Assembly (NCBI RefSeq): GCF_050113715.1
Contig: NZ_JBNJQR010000006.1
Coordinates: forward strand, 62,001-126,000
From: Brevibacillus_H ginsengisoli
GTDB taxonomy: Bacteria; Bacillota; Bacilli; Brevibacillales; Brevibacillaceae
Reading direction: 5' to 3'
Length of the DNA: 64,000 nucleotides
Below, one piece after another: positions 52,531 to 60,615 of this stretch. The first letter of the stretch is position 1; each line of letters begins with the position of its first letter. The position numbers and the translations under genes are program-made. A model generated the notes under the pieces. The model searched no databases. It was given only the letters and a program-made list of their open reading frames with translations, and was not told the origin of the DNA.

Positions 52531-53475
52531 GTGAAAACCATTCGACTATCGTATCCGCTATCTCCAAGCTTACAATCAACTCCTTGTGCCATGGCGATCG
52601 GATATTTTGACGGAGTGCATTTAGGTCATCGCCGTGTTATCCAGAAGGCTATTGATGTTGCCAAGATGAATGGATGGAAAAGTGCCGTTATGACATTTGA
52701 TCCTCATCCGCGGGAAGTTCTTGGACAGACAGGATACACACGTTATCTCACTCCACTTGAAGATAAACTGGAGCAGATGGAGAAGATGGGCGTTGATATC
52801 GTCTATGTAATGTCCTTTGATATTTCATTTTCCTCCATTTATCCAGAAGAATTTATTACCGATTGTTTGGCTCCCCTGCAGGTTCAGCATGTGGTCGTCG
52901 GCTTTGACTACACGTTTGGCTACCGTGGGATGGGGACAGCTCAAACGCTCCAAAACTATAGCGAGAAGAACTACGGAATCGATATTGTAGGACCTGTCAA
53001 TCGTTTGGGCGAAAAAGTATCCAGTACCATCATTCGCGAGTATCTGCATAACGGTGATGTTGAGCAAGTGAGGCATTTGCTGGGACGATCTTTTCAATTT
53101 AAGGGGGTCGTCGTACACGGGGATAAGCGCGGAAGGACGATCGGCTTTCCGACCGCGAATGTGGGGTTAACAGGAGCATACCTAATCGGCAAAAATGGCG
53201 TCTATGGCGTTCGCATGACCGTAAATGGACAAACCTACAACGGTGTCATGAATATTGGGATCAAACCAACCTTTGAGTTGGAAAAGAAAGAAAAGTCACT
53301 TGAAGTCCATTTGTTCGACTTTAATGAACAAATATACGATGAAAAGGTGACGGTAGAAATTCTTTTCTTTATAAGAGAAGAACAAAAATTTAGCGGGATT
53401 GAAGCTCTGGTGTCACAAATTCAAAAAGACGTGGAGACTGCGAAAGAGAAATTTGCTTTATTCAACAATAATTAA
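52531..53475 (+). CDS. ribF: Bifunctional riboflavin kinase/FAD synthetase
   Basis: This enzyme (RibC in B. subtilis naming) converts riboflavin to FMN and FAD. The N-terminal adenylyltransferase has AIGYFDGVHLGHRRVI and TFDPHPREVL; the C-terminal kinase has GRTIGFPTANVG near residue 205. GTG start at 52531 behind TTGAGGTGAG. Length is 314 residues. It is the last gene before the rpsO promoter. Confidence 0.96.
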   Translation: MKTIRLSYPLSPSLQSTPCAMAIGYFDGVHLGHRRVIQKAIDVAKMNGWKSAVMTFDPHPREVLGQTGYTRYLTPLEDKLEQMEKMGVDIVYVMSFDISFSSIYPEEFITDCLAPLQVQHVVVGFDYTFGYRGMGTAQTLQNYSEKNYGIDIVGPVNRLGEKVSSTIIREYLHNGDVEQVRHLLGRSFQFKGVVVHGDKRGRTIGFPTANVGLTGAYLIGKNGVYGVRMTVNGQTYNGVMNIGIKPTFELEKKEKSLEVHLFDFNEQIYDEKVTVEILFFIREEQKFSGIEALVSQIQKDVETAKEKFALFNNN

Positions 53476-53476
53476 G

Positions 53477-53547
53477 CAGCCAAGCCTTTACTTTATTCTT
53501 TCTTCTGTGCTATAATTCCAATGTTGTCTTTTTCCACTGCTTGGCTG
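53477..53547 (+). promoter_or_regulatory. rpsO promoter flanked by a 9-base inverted repeat
   Basis: TTTACT (53487-53492) and a perfect TATAAT (53511-53516) are 18 bases apart with an extended TG (53508-53509). CAGCCAAGC (53477-53485) and GCTTGGCTG (53539-53547) form a 9-base inverted repeat around the promoter. The left arm lies before the -35 and the right arm in the expected 5' leader. The promoter is well supported; the role of the repeat is unknown. Confidence 0.72.
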
Positions 53548-53604
53548 TCCGACACTCACCGACGGCATGCTCAGCTGATGGATACATTTTAGGAGGTGAG
53601 ATTT
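53524..53604 (+). promoter_or_regulatory. rpsO 5' leader, possible S15-binding region
   Basis: The expected leader (about 80 bases) contains CCGAC/CCGACGG repeats and a TCAGCTGA palindrome (about 53570-53577), ending in the ribosome site AGGAGGTGAG. S15 represses its own mRNA through leader structures in several Firmicutes, but I cannot recognise a specific known fold here by eye. Confidence 0.35.
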
Positions 53605-53874
53605 ATGGCAATCACTCAAGAACGCAAAACTCAACTGATTCAAGATTTCCGTACTCATGAGAACGATACTGGATCTCCTGAAGTACAAATCGCGATCCTG
53701 ACTGAAAACATCAACAACTTGAATGCACACTTGCGCACTCATAAAAAAGACCACCACAGCCGTCGTGGTTTGTTGAAGATGGTAGGTCAACGTCGTAATC
53801 TGTTAACTTACTTGAGAGAAATGGACGTTCAACGTTACCGTGTGGTAGTTGACAAACTCGGCCTACGCCGTTAA
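53605..53874 (+). CDS. rpsO: 30S ribosomal protein S15
   Basis: S15 is a primary binder of 16S rRNA and helps form the bridge to the large subunit. The 89-residue sequence has HENDTGSPEVQIAILTENIN and KDHHSRRGLLKMVGQRRNLL, both diagnostic. ATG 53605 follows AGGAGGTGAG; an earlier in-frame start at 53596 overlaps the ribosome site. Strongly biased codon use. It has its own terminator and is next to pnp as in most bacteria. Confidence 0.98.
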   Translation: MAITQERKTQLIQDFRTHENDTGSPEVQIAILTENINNLNAHLRTHKKDHHSRRGLLKMVGQRRNLLTYLREMDVQRYRVVVDKLGLRR

Positions 53875-53891
53875 TCGTCTGTTCTTAAGGG

Positions 53892-53914
53892 AAAGCGGGA
53901 TATTCCCGCTTTTT
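53892..53914 (+). terminator. Intrinsic terminator after rpsO
   Basis: AAAGCGGG (53892-53899) pairs with CCCGCTTT (53905-53912) around a 5-base loop and runs into five Ts. It separates rpsO from pnp. Confidence 0.92.
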
Positions 53915-54065
53915 CTTCTGTCCAAAGAGGCTGGAACCTGCTGGAATTTATCTGGTGGGTTTTCTAATATTCTTTCCTTTTTATTTCTGACACAGCAGGA
54001 AATAATACATAGAAGTAGAAAAAATCATGAAGACTAACTTCGTATAAAGGAGGACTGCTAGCTAT
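53915..54065 (+). promoter_or_regulatory. pnp 5' region, no clear promoter
   Basis: Between the rpsO terminator and pnp lie about 150 bases without a gene. A G-T-rich 10-base pairing AACCTGCTGG/CTGGTGGGTT (about 53936-53963) runs into TTTT. A short GAAG/CTTC hairpin (54030-54042) lies just before the AAAGGAGG site (54047-54054). I found no good -35/-10 pair. The pairing could be a leader structure subject to processing, as for pnp in other bacteria, but this is inference. Confidence 0.35.
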
Positions 54066-56189
54066 ATGGAACAACAATATCGTACATACGAGTTTGAACT
54101 AGCAGGCCGAAAACTGGTGCTTGAATTCGGTAAAATAGCGAAGCAAGCGCAAGGATCGGTCTTGGTTCGTTATGGTGATACCGCGGTTCTGTCCGCAGTT
54201 ACTGTTTCAAAAGAACCTAAACCACTTGACTTTTTTCCACTTACTGTTAACTATGAAGAGCGTCTTTACGCCGTAGGTAAAATCCCGGGTGGATTTATTA
54301 AACGTGAAGGACGACCAAGTGAAAAAGCGATTCTCGCTAGCCGCTTGATTGACCGTCCAATTCGCCCATTATTTGCCGAAGGATTCCGTAACGACGTGCA
54401 AGTAGTTAATACAGTTTTATCTGTTGATCAAGATTGCTCACCAGAGATCGCGGCGATGATCGGTACCTCTGCGGCTTTGTCCGTTTCAGAGATTCCATTC
54501 AAAGGGCCAATCGCTGGAGTGATCGTAGGACGCATCAACGGAGAGTTCATCGCTAATCCGACCGTGGCTGAATCAGAGAAAAGCGATATTCACTTGACAG
54601 TAGCGGGAACCTACGATGCGATTAACATGGTTGAAGCGGGAGCCAATGAAGTTCCTGAAGAAGTTATGCTGGAAGCGATCATGTTTGGTCACGATATGAT
54701 TAAGCAAATCGTCGAATTCCAGAACACAATCGTACAAGAAATCGGTAAACCGAAAATGGTTCCGGTCTTGCACGAGGTAGACTCTGAAATTGATACGGCC
54801 GTTCGCGCTTTTGCGGATGCCAAACTGCGTGAAGCGATTCGCATCGAAGAAAAACATGCGCGCGCTGACGCGATCGATGCGGTAAAAGCAGAAACGAAAG
54901 TTCATTTTGCCGAAACCTATCCAGAACAAGCAGGCGTAATCGATGAAGTCTTGTACAACATCGTGAAGGAAGAAGTTCGCCGCCTGATCACGCATGAGAA
55001 AATTCGCCCAGATGGACGAGCTTTGAACGAAATTCGTCCAATTAGCTGTGAAGTTGAAATTCTGGCGCGTACACATGGCTCTGGATTATTTACACGTGGA
55101 CAAACGCAAGCGTTGAGCGTATGTACATTAGGTGCACTTGGCGATGTGCAGATTCTCGATGGTTTGGGCTTGGAAGAAACCAAACGATTCATGCATCACT
55201 ACAACTTCCCGCCGTACAGCGTAGGGGAAGCCCGTCCGCTTCGCCCGCCAGGACGTCGAGAAATCGGTCATGGAGCACTTGGTGAACGTGCCATTGAGCC
55301 AATCATTCCATCTGAAACCGAATTCCCGTATACCATCCGTCTTGTATCCGAGGTTGTAGAGTCCAACGGTTCTACTTCTCAAGCATCGATTTGCGCGAGT
55401 GTACTTGCCTTGATGCAAGCGGGTGTTCCGATCAAAGCGCCTGTAGCAGGTATCGCGATGGGTCTGATCATGGATGAGGAAGGGAAGCAATTCTCTATCC
55501 TCACTGATATTCAAGGGATGGAAGACCACCTGGGCGATATGGACTTCAAGGTTGCAGGTACTGCTAACGGTGTGACCGCGCTCCAGATGGATATCAAGAT
55601 CGAAGGGATTAACCGTGAGATCTTGGAACAAGCCCTTACGCAAGCGAAGGAAGGCCGGATGTTCATCTTGGACAAGATGTTGGCAGCAATTCCTGAGCCT
55701 CGTAAGCAGCTCTCTCCATATGCGCCAAAAATCACCACAATGGCGATTAACCCTGATAAGATTCGTGATGTTATCGGACCTGGTGGCCGTATCATTAATA
55801 AAATCATCGAAGAAACAGGTGTTAAGATCGACATTGAACAAGATGGACGCATTTTCATCGCATCTGCTAATCAGGAAGCGAATGATCGCGCGAAACAAAT
55901 CATCGAAGACCTGGTTCGAGAAGTTCAAGTGGGTCAAACTTACTTGGGAACCGTTAAACGAGTGGAGAAATACGGCGCGTTTATCGAATTGTTCGCAGGT
56001 AAAGAAGGCTTGTGCCATATTTCCCAACTGGCTGAAGAACGCGTAGCCAAAACGGAGGATGTAGTGGCTGTTGGCGATAAGATAATGGTGAAGGTCACCG
56101 AGATCGATGAACAAGGTCGCGTAAATCTTTCCCGTAAGGCCGTCTTGAAAGAACAGCAAGCAATACAAGAGGCTGCTAAGGTCGAATAA
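54066..56189 (+). CDS. pnp: Polynucleotide phosphorylase
   Basis: PNPase degrades RNA 3' to 5' with phosphate and is a main exonuclease in Bacilli, also active in DNA repair and competence. Two RNase PH domains (about 1-215 and 310-545) are joined by a helical domain; a KH domain follows (IRDVIGPGGRIINKIIEETG near residue 566) and an S1 domain (TYLGTVKRVEKYGAFIELFA near residue 625). Length is 707 residues. AAAGGAGG lies 11 bases before the ATG. Confidence 0.98.
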   Translation: MEQQYRTYEFELAGRKLVLEFGKIAKQAQGSVLVRYGDTAVLSAVTVSKEPKPLDFFPLTVNYEERLYAVGKIPGGFIKREGRPSEKAILASRLIDRPIRPLFAEGFRNDVQVVNTVLSVDQDCSPEIAAMIGTSAALSVSEIPFKGPIAGVIVGRINGEFIANPTVAESEKSDIHLTVAGTYDAINMVEAGANEVPEEVMLEAIMFGHDMIKQIVEFQNTIVQEIGKPKMVPVLHEVDSEIDTAVRAFADAKLREAIRIEEKHARADAIDAVKAETKVHFAETYPEQAGVIDEVLYNIVKEEVRRLITHEKIRPDGRALNEIRPISCEVEILARTHGSGLFTRGQTQALSVCTLGALGDVQILDGLGLEETKRFMHHYNFPPYSVGEARPLRPPGRREIGHGALGERAIEPIIPSETEFPYTIRLVSEVVESNGSTSQASICASVLALMQAGVPIKAPVAGIAMGLIMDEEGKQFSILTDIQGMEDHLGDMDFKVAGTANGVTALQMDIKIEGINREILEQALTQAKEGRMFILDKMLAAIPEPRKQLSPYAPKITTMAINPDKIRDVIGPGGRIINKIIEETGVKIDIEQDGRIFIASANQEANDRAKQIIEDLVREVQVGQTYLGTVKRVEKYGAFIELFAGKEGLCHISQLAEERVAKTEDVVAVGDKIMVKVTEIDEQGRVNLSRKAVLKEQQAIQEAAKVE

Positions 56190-56211
56190 CAACCGCATAG
56201 ATTGTTTTACC

Positions 56212-56258
56212 AAAAAGCTTCTCTTCACGAAGAATTCTTTGTGTGGGTAGCTTTTTTT
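56212..56258 (+). terminator. Intrinsic terminator after pnp
   Basis: AAAAAGCT (56212-56219) pairs with AGCTTTTT (56249-56256) and the inner CACGAAG/CTTTGTG forms a second stem around AATT. The T-run continues to 56258. It ends the pnp transcript. Confidence 0.85.
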
Positions 56259-56361
56259 CTTCTATCAGAAATCTCCACCACATACATTGGACAAAGAGGT
56301 ATACGATGTCTGATGAAAGCGGAAAGTAAAGAGAGGAAAGTATGATAGAGGTGAAAGACTT

Positions 56362-57336
56362 ATGCTCAGAATGCAGAAGAAATTGTTGCTTGCTTGCGTT
56401 TCTGGATTAATAGTAGGACTCCTTTTTTTCTATTCCAATTCAGTGAATCAATACATAAGTGTGATGAAATCAGCTGTGGACAAAGTTAATTCTAGGTCTG
56501 AAGGGTCTCTTCGCGAAAAAATTGAAAACTGGAAAAAAATAAAGGATGAACAACCGATTGATGCATATGTTGATCGTATCTGGAAAGCGATTCCGGGATA
56601 TAACGGACGTGAGGTGGACGTGAAAGCCTCGCTGAAACATATGTCCGAGCATAAGTTGGATACTGAAAAGGGTCTCATTTTTCGAGAAGTCCCCCCAAGC
56701 GTCACATTGGAACAGTTGGGCGCTTATCCGATTTATCGCGGCAATCCCAAGAAGCCTGCAGTTTCGTTCATGATTAATGTGGCCTGGGGGAATGAATTCC
56801 TAGACAGAATGCTGGATACTTTGGATAAGTACCAGATTAAAACCACTTTTTTCCTTGATGGTTCTTGGGTTAAAAAATATCCCGAACTGGCTCGCAAAAT
56901 AAAAGATCGTGGTCACGAGATCGCGAATCATGCTTACTCCCACCCGGATATGGCGCAATTGGGAGCAGAGCGTATACAGCAGGAAATTGGAAAAACCCAA
57001 GACATTATCGAGCAGACAACAGGTGTAAAGCCAACTTTGTTTGCTCCTCCTTCCGGTTCATTTTCCGATCAGGTGGTTCAAATTGCCCGTAACGGGTTTC
57101 ATATGAAGACCATTCTGTGGACCGCAGATACTGTGGATTGGCAAAAGCCATCCGCATCCACTGTTATTGAGCGGATCGAGCCGAAGCTGGATAACGGGGT
57201 TTTAGTCTTGATGCATCCGACACAAGCGTCTTCTGATGCACTGGAAGCACTGATCAAGATAGCCAAGAAGCGTAGATTGACGATTACAACCGTTTCTGAG
57301 GTGATCTCCAGCAATCGAATGAACGAATCGTATTAA
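56362..57336 (+). CDS. ylxY: Sporulation polysaccharide deacetylase-like protein YlxY
   Basis: The 324-residue protein has an N-terminal membrane anchor (about 8-28), a spacer and a NodB-type polysaccharide deacetylase fold (about 130-320). The second motif HAYSHPDMAQLG with the zinc His pair is kept. The first motif, normally TFDDG, reads FMINVAWGNEFLD, so the catalytic and zinc-binding Asp residues are missing. This substitution is typical of the YlxY family as I recall it and suggests altered or lost activity. Annotated sporulation-linked in relatives. ATG 56362 follows AGAGGTGAAAG. Confidence 0.88.
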   Translation: MLRMQKKLLLACVSGLIVGLLFFYSNSVNQYISVMKSAVDKVNSRSEGSLREKIENWKKIKDEQPIDAYVDRIWKAIPGYNGREVDVKASLKHMSEHKLDTEKGLIFREVPPSVTLEQLGAYPIYRGNPKKPAVSFMINVAWGNEFLDRMLDTLDKYQIKTTFFLDGSWVKKYPELARKIKDRGHEIANHAYSHPDMAQLGAERIQQEIGKTQDIIEQTTGVKPTLFAPPSGSFSDQVVQIARNGFHMKTILWTADTVDWQKPSASTVIERIEPKLDNGVLVLMHPTQASSDALEALIKIAKKRRLTITTVSEVISSNRMNESY

Positions 57337-57347
57337 AGAATGATTGG

Positions 57348-57376
57348 TTGTATGAAATGGTGAATTTTGTTATAGT
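57348..57376 (+). promoter_or_regulatory. Promoter of mlpA
   Basis: TTGTAT (57348-57353) and TATAGT (57371-57376) are 17 bases apart, with an extended TG at 57368-57369. The leader of about 80 bases has a hairpin at 57396-57429 (CTCA-C-CAAAAA with TTTTTGTGAG, loop 13). ATGG/CCAT follows at about 57437-57448. Confidence 0.7.
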
Positions 57377-57463
57377 ATTACGAGGTTCAGTTGCCCTCAC
57401 CAAAAATAAAGTAGCTGTTTTTTTGTGAGTGTAACAATGGCTTTCCATTAGAGGAGGATCTCA

Positions 57464-58717
57464 GTGATTCAACGATACATCTGTGAAAATGGTCTTAGAA
57501 TTGTAACGGAAAAAATTCCGTCGGTTCGTTCCGTTGCCCTTGGTGTTTGGGTTGGAACCGGCTCGAAGTTTGAAAACGAAACAAATAATGGGATTTCCCA
57601 TTTTCTTGAACATATGTTTTTTAAGGGAACAACCAGTCGCTCCGCCAAGGAAATCGCCGAATCGTTTGATGAAATCGGTGGAAATGTGAATGCGTTTACT
57701 TCCAAAGAGTACACTTGCTATTATGCGAGAGTGCTGGATCAGCATGCTGTAATTGCTTTGGACGTACTAACGGATATGTATTTTAATTCCACCTTTGATA
57801 AAGAAGAGTTGGAAAAAGAGAAAAATGTCGTCATCGAAGAAATTAGCATGTATGAGGATACGCCTGACGATTTGGTACACGATTTAATTGCTCGCGCCAG
57901 CTATCCTGATCATCCGCTTGGTTATTCGATTCTGGGTACGGAAGAAGTTCTGCGCAGTTTAACTCGTGATGATCTTCTTACGTATGTAAACAATAAATAT
58001 ACACCAGCGAATACCGTGATTACGGTTGCCGGAAACTTCAACGATGAATTAATTGAGGCAATTAAACAGCGTTTTTCCGGGTTTGCGCGTCCAGCGGCAG
58101 ACTTGAGTATTGCCAAACCTGAGTTTCTAGGTCATACAATTGCTCATCAGAAAACGACGGAACAAGCACATCTGTGCATTTCCTTGCCTGGGTTCCACGT
58201 CGGACAAGAAAATATTTACTCACTGATTCTGTTGAACAACATCATTGGCGGCAGTATGAGCTCTCGTCTTTTCCAAGAGATTCGTGAGGAACGTGGATTA
58301 GCGTATTCGGTATACTCATACCATTCCGCCTATAAAGAGTGTGGATCCTTCTCGATTTACTCCGGCACAGCCCCTGAGCATGTGGGCCAAGTGTTTGACA
58401 TCGTAACACATATCATGCATGATATCTCCGAAAAAGGAATTACCGAAAAGGAACTGAACAAGGGCAAGGAGCAACTAAAAGGAAGCCTGATGCTCAGTTT
58501 GGAGAGTACAAACAGTCGTATGAATCGTCTAGGCAAGAATGAATTATTGTTAGGCCGCCATCTTAATTTGGATGAAATCATTTCGCGCATTGATCAGGTG
58601 ACGAATGATTCTGTTTTGCAAGTGGCCAATCAATTATTCCACTCGAAACTTGCTATAGCAATGGTAAGTCCTTTAGATAATTTCCCTGCGAATGTCCGCA
58701 ATGACGTTTTGTTATAG
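57464..58717 (+). CDS. mlpA: Insulinase-family zinc protease MlpA (YmxG)
   Basis: The 417-residue M16 peptidase carries the inverted zinc motif HFLEH in GISHFLEHMFFKGT near residue 47 and the third ligand Glu downstream in VVIEEISMYEDTPDD near residue 125. The C-terminal half is the second, non-catalytic M16 domain. GTG start at 57464 with GAGGAGG upstream. In B. subtilis it lies at the same place and influences extracellular protease production. No signal peptide, so it is cytosolic. Confidence 0.94.
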   Translation: MIQRYICENGLRIVTEKIPSVRSVALGVWVGTGSKFENETNNGISHFLEHMFFKGTTSRSAKEIAESFDEIGGNVNAFTSKEYTCYYARVLDQHAVIALDVLTDMYFNSTFDKEELEKEKNVVIEEISMYEDTPDDLVHDLIARASYPDHPLGYSILGTEEVLRSLTRDDLLTYVNNKYTPANTVITVAGNFNDELIEAIKQRFSGFARPAADLSIAKPEFLGHTIAHQKTTEQAHLCISLPGFHVGQENIYSLILLNNIIGGSMSSRLFQEIREERGLAYSVYSYHSAYKECGSFSIYSGTAPEHVGQVFDIVTHIMHDISEKGITEKELNKGKEQLKGSLMLSLESTNSRMNRLGKNELLLGRHLNLDEIISRIDQVTNDSVLQVANQLFHSKLAIAMVSPLDNFPANVRNDVLL

Positions 58718-58738
58718 AAGCTAGGAGGCTAAGTCAGC

Positions 58739-59200
58739 ATGTCTTTTGATGTTAAAATAAAGAAAATGTCGCCAATGATTGGCACCGATATTCCGTTGCC
58801 GTTTTACGCGACCAAAGGTTCAGCCGGATTGGATCTGTCTGCGTGTATTGAAGAAGAGGTAACGATCAAGCCGGGTGAGCGCGCCAAGATCCCAACAGGC
58901 ATTGCTGTACAGATGCCGAATGAACAAGTGGTGGGACTGGTCTTTCCGAGAAGCGGTAACGCGTGGAAATACGGTGTCTCCATGACGAATGCGGTTGGAG
59001 TAATCGATAGTGATTATACGGGTGAAATTCAGGTTATTCTACAAAATCTGGACTCCACCAACCCTTTTATCGTGAAAAAAGGAGATCGGATCGCGCAGCT
59101 CGTATTTGTTCCTGTCTTCCAAGCCAACTTACAGGTCGTGGATGAGCTGGATGAATCTGAACGTGGTTCGGCGGGCTTTGGCTCGACTGGAACTATCTAA
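58739..59200 (+). CDS. dut: Deoxyuridine 5'-triphosphate nucleotidohydrolase
   Basis: dUTPase keeps uracil out of DNA and supplies dUMP. Trimeric-type motifs are complete: motif 1 GSAGLDLSA, motif 2 PRSGNAWKYGVSMTN, motif 3 GVIDSDYTGE, motif 4 KGDRIAQLVFVPV and motif 5 RGSAGFGSTG at the end. Length is 153 residues. AGGAGG lies upstream of the ATG. Housekeeping dut next to mlpA is common in Paenibacillaceae. Confidence 0.96.
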   Translation: MSFDVKIKKMSPMIGTDIPLPFYATKGSAGLDLSACIEEEVTIKPGERAKIPTGIAVQMPNEQVVGLVFPRSGNAWKYGVSMTNAVGVIDSDYTGEIQVILQNLDSTNPFIVKKGDRIAQLVFVPVFQANLQVVDELDESERGSAGFGSTGTI

Positions 59201-59217
59201 TATAAGTCTAACCTTAG

Positions 59218-59243
59218 AAAATCCGACAATCGTCGGATTTTTT
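59218..59243 (+). terminator. Intrinsic terminator after dut
   Basis: AAAATCCGAC (59218-59227) pairs perfectly with GTCGGATTTT (59232-59241) around AATC and runs into six Ts. It is symmetric and has no minus-strand gene to serve. It separates mlpA-dut from ymxH. Confidence 0.92.
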
Positions 59244-59322
59244 GTTTTTAGCTTTTCTGACATGGTAGTGACGCCCATTGCATATACCCAAACTGTAATG
59301 ATTCTGGGAGGTGCTCTTCGTA

Positions 59323-59583
59323 ATGCGTCTTAGTGAGCTGAGTGGAAAAGAAATCATTGGCTTTGATCATGGCGAACGACTGGGTACAATAGGCCATGCT
59401 GATTTACAAATCAATCAGAAAACCGGAGATATTCAGTCGTTTATTTTACCTGGAAGTTCGTTCCTGGGTTTTGGAAAACGAAAAGAAGCTCTCGTAATCC
59501 CGTGGAAATCCATCATAAAAATTGGTCCAGATATGATGATTGTCGAGCTTTATTCCAAAAAACAAGAAGCTGTGGAAAAGTAA
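59323..59583 (+). CDS. ymxH: YlmC/YmxH-family PRC-barrel sporulation protein
   Basis: The 86-residue protein is a PRC-barrel domain of the YlmC/YmxH family: MRLSELSGKEIIGFDHGERL, with LGFGKRKEALVIPWKSIIKI. ATG 59323 has GGGAGGTG 9 bases upstream. Relatives are sporulation-associated, with unknown molecular function. In B. subtilis ymxH lies between mlpA (ymxG) and dpaA, matching this order. No clear sporulation-sigma promoter could be identified. Confidence 0.85.
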   Translation: MRLSELSGKEIIGFDHGERLGTIGHADLQINQKTGDIQSFILPGSSFLGFGKRKEALVIPWKSIIKIGPDMMIVELYSKKQEAVEK

Positions 59584-59654
59584 ACTTTTGTCACCTACCA
59601 ACGATGTGGGGAATAGGATGAGGTAGATCGCAACGATTTTAGGTAGTACATGAT

Positions 59655-59684
59655 AGGAAAACCTTTGCCTTTCGAGGTTTTCTT
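59655..59684 (+). repeat. Hairpin upstream of dpaA
   Basis: AGGAAAACCT (59655-59664) pairs with AGGTTTTCTT (59675-59684) with one G-T pair and a 10-base loop. A T-run is absent. It lies in the 132-base gap between ymxH and dpaA. It could be a weak terminator for ymxH or part of the dpaA leader. No convincing sigma-K or sigma-E promoter is visible nearby. Confidence 0.5.
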
Positions 59685-59715
59685 GCAGTAAAATGTTTGG
59701 AAAGGGGAACGCAGC

Positions 59716-60615
59716 ATGCTAACGGGCATTCATGTTGCCTTTATTGGAGGAGATGCGCGACAGCTGGAGGTTATCAAAAAGTGTATCCAGCTGGATGCGT
59801 CTGTTACCCTCATTGGATTTGACAACCTGGAAAGCAGCTTCACCGGGGCAACGAAAAAACCATTAACATGCGATGTGTTGAAAGAGGTTGACGCCCTGAT
59901 CCTGCCCATCGTTGGTACAGATGAAAAAGGATTCGTTGAGAGTATATTCTGCTCAAAGCCCTTGCAACTTAAGGAAGAACATATGGCTAGCCTTTCTAAG
60001 TCTTGTGTCGTTTACACAGGAATGGCTAAACCGTATCTTCGAACTCTCCTTCAAAAGCAGCAAATCGCTTTGGTAGAACTACTCGATCGTGATGATATCG
60101 CCATTTACAATTCGATCCCAACCGTCGAGGGAGCTTTAATGATGGCGATTCAAAATACCGATTTCACCATCCACGGGTCGCAGGTTATCGTTCTTGGACT
60201 TGGCCGAACAGGCCTGTCCCTGGCTCGAACTTTGCATGCACTTGGTGCGCGCGTTCGTGTAGGCGCCAGACGTCCCGAGCACATAGCACGTATTTACGAG
60301 ATGGGGTTAACACCTTTTCAGGTGAGTGAATTACGCTCACAAGTGTCGAATGTCGACATGTTGTTTAACACCATTCCACAGCTAGTTGTCACCGCAGAAG
60401 TACTGGCTCAGATGCCGCAATCTGCTTTTGTTCTTGACTTGGCTTCCCGACCTGGCGGAGTAGATTTTCGTTTTGCTGAAAGAAGAGGTATTACAGCCCT
60501 CCTGGCACCCGGACTACCTGGAATCGTTGCGCCGAAAACGGCCGGACAGATTATCGCTAACATTCTGTCTAACCTGATCGCTGAACAATCCAGAAACCAG
60601 GGGGAGAAAAAATGA
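59716..60615 (+). CDS. dpaA: Dipicolinate synthase subunit A
   Basis: DpaA (SpoVFA) with DpaB converts dihydrodipicolinate to dipicolinic acid, the calcium chelate of the spore core, in the mother cell. The 299-residue protein has an N-terminal domain starting MLTGIHVAFIGGDARQLEVI and a Rossmann NAD(P) domain with IVLGLGRTGLSLARTLHALG near residue 156. AAAGGGGAAC precedes the ATG. It overlaps dpaB by four bases (ATGA). Its substrate comes from asd-dapG-dapA encoded directly downstream. Confidence 0.96.
   Translation: MLTGIHVAFIGGDARQLEVIKKCIQLDASVTLIGFDNLESSFTGATKKPLTCDVLKEVDALILPIVGTDEKGFVESIFCSKPLQLKEEHMASLSKSCVVYTGMAKPYLRTLLQKQQIALVELLDRDDIAIYNSIPTVEGALMMAIQNTDFTIHGSQVIVLGLGRTGLSLARTLHALGARVRVGARRPEHIARIYEMGLTPFQVSELRSQVSNVDMLFNTIPQLVVTAEVLAQMPQSAFVLDLASRPGGVDFRFAERRGITALLAPGLPGIVAPKTAGQIIANILSNLIAEQSRNQGEKK

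Noticed and set aside
53849..54037. 62-codon frame overlapping the end of rpsO and its terminator
   Set aside because: It runs through an intrinsic terminator hairpin, has no ribosome site and resembles no known protein.
55128..56228. Long antisense open frame (366 codons, minus strand) within pnp
   Set aside because: It mirrors the codon pattern of the strongly conserved pnp gene, has no ribosome site or recognisable domain, and disappears as a product of coding-strand codon bias.
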